Assembly: GCA_949752745.1 (NCBI GenBank)
Contig: OX457024.1
Location: 48,364,490 to 48,428,489, forward strand
Direction of reading: 5' to 3'
Length of the DNA: 64,000 bases
DNA from: Protula sp. h YS-2021
Lineage: Eukaryota > Annelida > Polychaeta > Sabellida > Serpulidae
The position numbers and the translations under genes were made by a program. How positions within the stretch are numbered: the stretch's first letter is position 1; each line of letters starts with the position of its first letter. The notes beneath the pieces were generated by a model, which had not been told where the DNA came from, searched no databases, and was given only the letters and a program-made list of their open reading frames with translations. This document shows positions 57,146 to 64,000 of the stretch, in pieces.

Positions 57146-59992
57146 ACCAGCAGTGGCCTGAGAGGGCGATAAATGGCGATGCAGATTCTCGTTCTGACTG
57201 TGTCGGTTTCGTGATTTACGTGTCGAGAAAATCTTCTCACATCCCCTGATGGTGCAGTGGTACATCTCTTTTGGGTGGACTTTCTCAAAATGTTCTTTTA
57301 GCACTAGATTGTCGCGGAATCGGAACCCGCAGACGTGACACTCTGCATCGCCGCTTGGATCCGGAAGTGGGCTGTTTTCTGGCAGCGTCATAAACGCATC
57401 ACCATTTGTCCTAACCGAATAGTCTTTTTCATTGTTGTCCTCATCAATACAACGATCCATCTCCGAGCCACTGGCGTCATCTCTTAACTCATTCTGTAGT
57501 CCATTTTTCACATAATTTTGCGCTGAGAACTTGACCGGCGAGGTTTCAAATTCTTCGTTTTCATTCGTTGCCTTGTTTTCCTTATCCACGCCGTTTGTGT
57601 GGACGACGTCATTACTTTCTGTTGTCTTAGCGGCGTGTAATTCTTTGGTGCTGTTTTCTTGGGTGGGAAAAGCGCCCGTCAGGTGGTGAGGTTCATAAAT
57701 CCTTGCCAGGAATTCATCCCGGAGACTTTGGTTGACAGAAGCTTTATGTCCAATCAATACGTCATCCACGGAAGATGTGGAGAGCAACTTCCGGTGTAGA
57801 TTCAGATTGGAGCTATGACGATCGCGACTCCGCTTAGACGGGAAGGCGGCATTACAGCCGTCCACGGTACATGTGTGCATCAACTTGAGGTGGACATTTT
57901 GGTAGTGGGTCTTCACACTGAAATGGTTCTGAAACTGTTTTCCGCAGGCAGCACATTTTTTCGGATCTTCCGAATCAATGGGAATGTTAAACTCAGCCAT
58001 TTCGCTATCTGTGTCGCATTCGTCTGTTTCTTTAGCCTCTTCCTCGCCCTCTGATATGTCGCCATTCTCGGCTACGATGAGATTGTTGTCCTCCGACTCC
58101 CTCACACTCTCCTGCTTCTCCTCACCCCCACCCACATCCACGGCCTTCTCCTGCTTGTTGGTGAAGTCCAGTGCCTCTTCATAGATGCCATCCAGGCCAA
58201 CGATAGGCGGGTTAGTGTTCGTCTGTAAGGCAGCCTCCTTCTGGTGGTTACAGGCGAGATTGCGCATGTCTATTATCCCGCGTTCGCGTCTTTCATCAAA
58301 AGCACTTTTATCTGTATCCATCGATGGTACTCGCACTTCACCTTCTTCTAAAGGCTCTCTGGCGGGTGGGCTAGAAGGAGTGACATCAATTTCAAGGTCA
58401 TCGTGAGAAATGACGCCATCGGTTGTGTGAGACTTGACTGAGCCTAGCATAGGGTCATCCTCAAGGTCAGACATGGCTATTCCGTCGATTGAGTTCTCGT
58501 CGCTCGTGGCATACATGTCATCGCTCTGTGCGATCCTTGTAGGTACGACACTTTTGCGCTTTTTACTCGCTGACCGTGATGCGAAGTGTTCTGTTTTATC
58601 TGCATCCACATCTACAATCTTGCGCTTCTCCCCTGGCTCCAGTTCGTCAACAGTGTGTGGCATCAGGCCGGCTGATTGCAGCGGCAAAGCGAAACCGAAA
58701 CTCTCAGCCAGCTGTCGTTGCTGCGCGGCCATGTCAGAGAGCAGCGGCATGACGGGGATCGGCTTGATTTCTATAGGCGTCATGCCTAGGTTTGCAGACA
58801 TCGAGGTCGGTGGTTGCTGCAGGCTGGGCATGCCCCTATCAGACGTGGGTGACTTCTCGTGGTCCAGAACGATGGCTCCGTCAGGCAGCTTGCGTCTGTT
58901 TTGCGGCACGTGTAGCTTCGGGTTAGGGTTGGCACTGTGGCGATTCCTGCTCCTTCGGGAGCTGAACATCATGTTGCAGCCTTCCACCGTACATTTATGC
59001 ATTTCCTTCAGATGCACTGCACTGTAGTGAATCTTGAGTGCACCCTTGTCACAGAATGTCTTGTTGCACGCCGTACACAGTACACGCTTCTTACCACTGG
59101 GCGACACCAGCGTACCACCGTAGCCCGGGGTTGGTGAGTAATTTCTGCGTTGCACAGAAGGCACTGTTGGTTTTCTGATATTGTTTCTCGCTCTCTGATC
59201 GTCATAACTGCTGGCATGTAGCATCATGTTCGACCGGTTTGATATGGTGGCTGCAATGGCAGCGGCCGTCGTAGCCGATATACTCGCATCCTTGTTGCTG
59301 AAATCCAGCGCGCCACTCGGGTCCTTCGGTATATAATCACTTGCTTTAGCCGGCGATGTAGCGATGTTGCTTTTAGCAGCGGAGATGCTGTCACTCTTGA
59401 TATGCGGCATTTGAGGACTGGTGAGGGATCCGGAAGACGACACGGACAGATTCTGTGGGCTTATACTCTCGTGCGGCGTGCCTGCCACACTCTTGTCACT
59501 ATTGCTTGGGCTCAACATTTGGTTCAAATTTCTACGACAGTGGAAAGGTTGCATAGTTTGCAAGCGGCTGAGAGGTGATCCGGTAACGGGGCTGCTGTTG
59601 CTGTGACCTTTAGCTGGACTGTCTTTAATGTCCTTTTTCGGAGTAGTAGCCGGTGACGATCCATAGACAGGCATCATTGTGGGACTCAGTAGCTTTGCGG
59701 AAACACCAAATCCGGGGAACGGCCGGATCGGGTAGCGCATCTCTAAGGGCTTCAGAGGCGGGCTAGCGCTGCCCGTGCTCCGATCGCTACTCCGCTCTAA
59801 GAACTTCTTGATTTCGCTCTCACTCTTGGGGTTAGGCACCAGGTGGCGCTCTTGCTGTTCGCGAGCATCTCTCAAAATGATGTCTTGGGCAATGGCCTTT
59901 GTTTCACCGAAGCGCAGGAACTGTTGTAGGATAACTTGTTCCTCTTCTCTGCTGCACAGATTCCACTTGTCCAGCACTCGCCCAGTCGCTTC
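57137..59992 (-). CDS. BNC: Basonuclin-family zinc-finger protein, large 3' exon
   Basis: This exon encodes about 951 residues, the C-terminal part of a basonuclin-type nuclear C2H2 zinc-finger protein. Numbering from the Val-Leu-Asp-Lys-Trp near its start, it begins with the family block RVLDKWNLCSREEEQ and ILQQFLRFGETKAIA (1-30). It carries three finger pairs at about 301-356, 675-728 and 880-933, each with CxxC...H...H then CT..GC...F.S.RSRNRHS.N...LH. Basic stretches (KRK at 451, SKKRKS at 471) are candidate nuclear-localisation signals. LDFSNK (225) and LDFTNK (605) recur. Regions between fingers are Ser/Pro- or Glu/Asp-rich and presumably disordered. Family members bind DNA and regulate transcription (vertebrate BNC1/BNC2, insect disco). 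A GTG, not an ATG, starts the longest open stretch. The frame stays open to a splice acceptor at 59993-59994, so the N-terminus lies in an upstream exon outside the window. Long plus-strand ORFs here are antisense shadows. Confidence 0.95.
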   Translation of the reverse strand, partial: EATGRVLDKWNLCSREEEQVILQQFLRFGETKAIAQDIILRDAREQQERHLVPNPKSESEIKKFLERSSDRSTGSASPPLKPLEMRYPIRPFPGFGVSAKLLSPTMMPVYGSSPATTPKKDIKDSPAKGHSNSSPVTGSPLSRLQTMQPFHCRRNLNQMLSPSNSDKSVAGTPHESISPQNLSVSSSGSLTSPQMPHIKSDSISAAKSNIATSPAKASDYIPKDPSGALDFSNKDASISATTAAAIAATISNRSNMMLHASSYDDQRARNNIRKPTVPSVQRRNYSPTPGYGGTLVSPSGKKRVLCTACNKTFCDKGALKIHYSAVHLKEMHKCTVEGCNMMFSSRRSRNRHSANPNPKLHVPQNRRKLPDGAIVLDHEKSPTSDRGMPSLQQPPTSMSANLGMTPIEIKPIPVMPLLSDMAAQQRQLAESFGFALPLQSAGLMPHTVDELEPGEKRKIVDVDADKTEHFASRSASKKRKSVVPTRIAQSDDMYATSDENSIDGIAMSDLEDDPMLGSVKSHTTDGVISHDDLEIDVTPSSPPAREPLEEGEVRVPSMDTDKSAFDERRERGIIDMRNLACNHQKEAALQTNTNPPIVGLDGIYEEALDFTNKQEKAVDVGGGEEKQESVRESEDNNLIVAENGDISEGEEEAKETDECDTDSEMAEFNIPIDSEDPKKCAACGKQFQNHFSVKTHYQNVHLKLMHTCTVDGCNAAFPSKRSRDRHSSNLNLHRKLLSTSSVDDVLIGHKASVNQSLRDEFLARIYEPHHLTGAFPTQENSTKELHAAKTTESNDVVHTNGVDKENKATNENEEFETSPVKFSAQNYVKNGLQNELRDDASGSEMDRCIDEDNNEKDYSVRTNGDAFMTLPENSPLPDPSGDAECHVCGFRFRDNLVLKEHFEKVHPKEMYHCTIRGCEKIFSTRKSRNRHSQNENLHRHLSPSQATAGLV

Positions 59993-60010
59993 CTACAACA
60001 TACACCAAAT
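59993..60010 (-). other. Splice acceptor of the basonuclin exon
   Basis: The minus strand reads GGTGTATGTTGTAG then GAAGCGACTGGGCGAGTG. The AG is at 59994-59993 and the exon opens in phase 0 with Glu-Ala-Thr-Gly-Arg-Val. The polypyrimidine tract (CATTTTTTTAAACC) is somewhat distant. In vertebrate basonuclins an exon also begins just before the equivalent D-A-x-G-K-V-L-D-x-W block, which supports this junction. Confidence 0.8.
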
Positions 60011-62347
60011 AATCTGGTTTAAAAAAATGAGAACAAAACAACCCTCTTTCGTTAAATAAAAAAAAATAATAATGCTTAAAGTTGTAATGTGTTCATAGTG
60101 CAATATCTAACATGGACCAAGAGCTGCATGGAGCAGCATGAACATGTGTGTATAACTGAGTAACTTTGCCTGTTCTTGGAAAATCTGAAAAAAAGCCGAA
60201 AAATCTCATATCTCCCCCATGAATGGAATCTGTATGAAAGTAACGTTTCTGAGGTTTGTACACGCTTTTCACATTAGTTTTTAAGGATATTATTTGCAGG
60301 CGGCGATGACTAATTGACAGGCGGTGTTTGCGCTCGGGGCCTTCCCGCGTGTTCCCAGTCCCCTTATCTGCCTATTCAAACAGTCGTGTCGGCGCTATGG
60401 ATCGCAGTCTCAGTTCCAATCATCTGATTCTGGATAAAAAGTAGCAAATCTATGCCTAAGCACTATAAGAGAGTGAATACAGGTTTAAATTACCGTATCC
60501 TCATTTGTTTCCGGATATGTCGCGTCTCTGACAATAGTTTTTCACACGAAAGTGTTAAAATGTGCTTTAATTCGAAGGGTATCTATATTAATTTATTCAC
60601 TGAAATATTTTAAAACAAGCTTTATCCACTAGAATACGCTGGGTTAGAAGTGAAGCCTCTGATTGGCGTAGAATTACCATCTTGGACGACTACGAATGAC
60701 CTTGTTCTTCGCATTGCTTTTCAATATTCAGGGTCAAACCAATGTTTTCTCTAAAACGTTCTTTTTAAGTCCTGCGTTAACTCAACATACCTTTAGTACT
60801 GTTTATTTTGAATTTTCAGATTTCATAAATTAAAAACAAAAGTTTCATAGTATGTAGAAGTACATGGATTCTGCCTGGTTTATTTTCTAACACACCAAAT
60901 TTTCTTCAGAAAATTAGGTCTGAGTATCCTTAAACAGGCTGGGGAATGAGAGGTTAATTTGAGAGCCTTTCTTGAAAGACGACACGGATCACTTTCATGT
61001 TGGTTCTGTCCAAAGTGTTGAGACAAATGAACCGCAGTTTTTCCCCTTTGTAGTCTTGTCTACCACCGAGCAATCACCAACTCCCTAAGTTATCCGCTGA
61101 ATTTCAAGCCTATTATCTAATTTTCTAGGTGCCATGTCCAATAAGTTATGAGAAAACGGCTGGAAGAAAAGTGTCACAGCGAATTCTTTTAAGGTGACAT
61201 AGCCCCAAGAGCCTCTCTGATGTGATTTGTTATATTGTAACAAGGAGATCTTTTCTTCTAAAACTGTCTACACTTCACAAGTCAGACCCGCTACTCTTCA
61301 ATCACAATGCTCATCAGGCGCCCGTAAGCATGAGCGCTGGGACCCAGGCCCCCGCCAGCAACACAGAGGTCCAGTCAACATTTGTGCAACTCATAACAGA
61401 TTTAAAATACAATCATATCTAGCACCCATACATCACAGCTTTGCAAATTACTTTTGTTCCCATGACAAAAACCGTGGACAGCTGACAATTATACACAGAT
61501 TCCTGTGTATGTGGCTTTTGCATTGTGTGGCACTCCACCACATTCTACAATAAATATCTTTTTTTTTTTTTGCCCTAGTAATTGACAATTTTAAGAAAAA
61601 GAATTTTAGTGTAAGCAGTTCAACTGTCGCTAGCATCTATTCTTGCTGCTTTCTGGCTATCTGTGAAACAGAAACAGAAAAAAGTCCCACTACGCAAAGA
61701 CAGTTTCTGTGACCTTCTTTATGTTAGCATGTGCGACTTAAACATACACAAAAAAACCGGGATAACGGAACCGCGAACTGACGACCAACCCGGAATTAAG
61801 ACCGCCCCGGAAATAAAACTACTTTGAAACACTCTCGTTTCAATTCACTCATATTATAGGTAATAACTGAAATAAACCGAAAATAAGATTACTTGTGACC
61901 AGTCCGAATGTACGGTCTTATTGCCGAGGTTCCCGCGTATCTTTTTTACAGCCAGCTTCGATTTTAATTGTATACATAAATAGATCCACAAACGTATGAA
62001 ATACGTTTTTTTTTTACATAACTTTGACATTTTAGGGAAAAATTAGAGGAACAGTGAATCTGTCTCTGTTGTTTTAAGATATTCTTGATATCATATTCGA
62101 GGTATCTTTAACTGAATTATGAAAGCAGCCGTGGACACAAATGTCGTTATTAAGCTTTCAATCCCAAATCTGATACAGTATCTAAATACTTTTTATTTAG
62201 TATTTAAATATGAAGCCTTATTTCAAGTTTTACAGAGAAACGTGCTTAATTTTAAACAACACACAAATAAATTGCTATCCCGGTTATTTGGCATAGCACC
62301 TTTGAAGTATGTATAGATGAAATTGGTTCATCGAATAACCAGTAGAA

Positions 62348-62410
62348 GAGTTCGACCACTACTACTAACCAGATAATCGTATAATCTGGTTAGTAGTAGT
62401 GGTCGAACTC
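62348..62410. repeat. Perfect 27-bp palindrome with 9-nt loop
   Basis: GAGTTCGACCACTACTACTA ACCAGAT (62348-62374) and its exact reverse complement (62384-62410) flank AATCGTATA. It is long enough to extrude as a cruciform or, if transcribed, to form a hairpin. Nearby ATCGATTATTTAATCGAC and TCGATTAAGTCGATTA words are also self-complementary. Confidence 0.92.
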
Positions 62411-62558
62411 GATTATAAAGCAGCAATCGATTATTTAATCGACTATTCCCGAAAATATGTGAGATTGCATGCTAAAAGAAAACGTATATAACTTTTCAAA
62501 TATTATGCTTTTCAGAAGTTACGCCCTGTTATCGCGTGAAGTCCCCGATTCTACGCCC

Positions 62559-62642
62559 GCCGATATGTGACGCGCCTCTGCCGATATGTGACGCGCCTCC
62601 GCCGATATGTGACGCGCCTCCGCCGATATATGACGCGCCTAG
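62559..62642. repeat. 21-bp minisatellite, 4 copies
   Basis: GCCGATATGTGACGCGCCTC C repeats at exact 21-bp steps (62559, 62580, 62601, 62622). It is CpG-rich in an AT-rich intron. Confidence 0.93.
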
Positions 62643-64000
62643 ACAGCAGTAAACGTATACGCTGTCACAACTGCCGTACATACGTCCGAGGACGCAGTAC
62701 CTGTTAAACGTTAAATCCTCATGCTCTCGTTATAATTCGAAAAGTTGAAATAAGGTCAGAATTTCGATTAAGTCGATTACACAGCAAATAATCAATCATG
62801 CCAAAAAAAGCGGCCATTTAATCGATATATCGGAAATAGCATAGCAAGTACAATCAGTCGCCGTTCTTACCCGTTTAAAATGTACCTGACAATCACTCCG
62901 ACCGGATAAAGGTAAAAATTCCGTTGGAAATGGCAATGCAACTTCGGTTGTGGCAGCACGGTCCCAGTGACTTTCAGAAATACATCTTTTTATCAACGCA
63001 AAGGTATATATTAACTCTCCCCTGCTCGATATATTCCATATATTAGTATCTGTTCAAATATCTGTTTAATCTATTCAAAGAATAACACCATTCATATACA
63101 AATTTCACTCATTTTGATGCAGAAAAAGTGCTCAAGGGGGGTCGTTGTTGAGAAGAAAACTTGAAGACAGTTCAATAGTTGCTGTCAAATCGGAGATACG
63201 AAGTGAGTGGCGGAAATGTGACAATTCCGGGGCTCATGTCGTGATGTCATTCTGAGACCCGGTGATGTGACAATTTGCTCTTTTGCATTACTCTCTCCTT
63301 TAGGATGTATTTTGTCTGGTAATCAATCAAAACATGACTCAATACAAAGTACGCGGAGGCAACGGGATAGAACAGAGACGTGCCAAGCTCCGGTGGCCAG
63401 CAGAGACACCGTTTAAATAAACTTACGCCATGTTTTGCCGGCTTGTCAGATAGATTTAACATTACAAGTGTTGCTGATGATCATTACCATGCAGTTTTCC
63501 CCCCTCGTGGTAATTGCCCGTTCCTTTGATTGGGTCTTGATGACAAGCAAAAAAACCGGAGAAAAATGATGACAAAACCTTTATTCGCTGGATAACTGGA
63601 GATGATCATAAGAACAGTTAATACTTGCCCCCAGTACAAAAACTTTGAAATTTATGAAAACCAAAGCACTGTGCAAAAAAAAAAAAAAAAAGAAAAAGAA
63701 AAAGATATAAAAGCCTGCGGAACGATATTTGCCAAAGACACGGAGTGGCTTTTTTCACATATGTATATATAACGCTCAACGTGGTTTATGCGAAATATAC
63801 AAATATGCACAGTCCTGATCGCAGCGACGCAGTGATAACCACGACGTCCCAGGCTCGCGGCCACTTAAATGCCATCCCAAATCCGATGACAATTCAATAA
63901 GAAGGTGATAACATTTAGTGAGCAACCCATTTCATCTTAGTATACAACACTTAAGCAAACACACCATGTGTATCAACCTGGGAATTCACTACGCAGCGGT

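Larger units (their letters stand above)
59995..64000 (-). other. Basonuclin intron (and possibly more upstream), no further exon recognised
   Basis: No minus-strand ORF in this 4 kb contains the Cys-rich N-terminal basonuclin block, so the preceding exon is expected beyond 64000. It includes a T-run at 61558-61571, an A-run at 63676-63693 followed by AGAAAAAGAAAAAGA, a perfect palindrome and a 21-bp minisatellite. Short ORFs (for example 61227-61553 plus, 62796-62996 minus) have no recognisable content. Confidence 0.6.

Noticed and set aside
58434..59027. 197-codon plus-strand ORF opposite basonuclin
   Set aside because: It is antisense to conserved zinc-finger coding sequence and has no domain of its own. 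Its openness follows from the codon use of the minus-strand gene.
59975..59977. GTG at 59977 as the start codon of basonuclin
   Set aside because: The frame stays open upstream through GAA GCG ACT GGG CGA to a good AG acceptor. Family members have further N-terminal exons and begin with ATG.

Overview
The window is animal nuclear DNA, most likely from a marine invertebrate and probably a mollusc or other lophotrochozoan. That placement is inferred from three things: one intron-containing homeobox-era developmental gene of the basonuclin type, decayed metazoan transposons (Ty3/gypsy, MULE, non-LTR), and dispersed repeats ending in GACG-rich tracts of the kind I associate with mollusc genomes. 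No bacterial operon, rRNA or complete tRNA was seen.

Only one convincing host gene is present: the large 3' exon of a basonuclin-like zinc-finger gene on the minus strand (57137-59992). It carries three paired C2H2 fingers, and its upstream exons lie beyond the right end of the window. Its stop codon falls inside a 41-bp minisatellite.

Layout. 0-9.5 kb: AT-rich intergenic DNA with short minisatellites and a 2.1-kb array of a 45-bp satellite (4041-6150). 9.5-14.1 kb: a decayed minus-strand Ty3/gypsy retrotransposon (gag capsid, CCHC knuckle, protease, partial RT, RNase H) with a tRNA-Leu-type primer binding site. 14.6-17.5 kb: a plus-strand MULE transposase relic split by a minus-strand non-LTR retrotransposon with RT and RNase H remnants. 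17.6-31.6 kb: an almost continuous run of unrelated tandem repeats, including a 4.5-kb array of a ~42-bp unit. 32.9-50.3 kb: a cluster of inverted-repeat elements, namely a 3.6-kb foldback element with ~0.85-0.95-kb arms, a 2.47-kb TIR element with a 6-bp target duplication, an ~0.86-kb element with ~200-bp TIRs, and three MITE-sized elements (38.0, 48.8 and 49.7 kb). 50-57 kb: microsatellites and a 27-bp minisatellite. 57.1-60 kb: the basonuclin exon. 60-64 kb: its intron and/or upstream flank, with a perfect 27-bp palindrome.

The mobile elements do not work together as a system. They are layered insertions of different ages. The most unusual theme is a recurring architecture (tandem units, then a GACG-rich tract, then a short ATTCCCC/GGGGAAT-type palindrome), seen at six places with different unit sequences.
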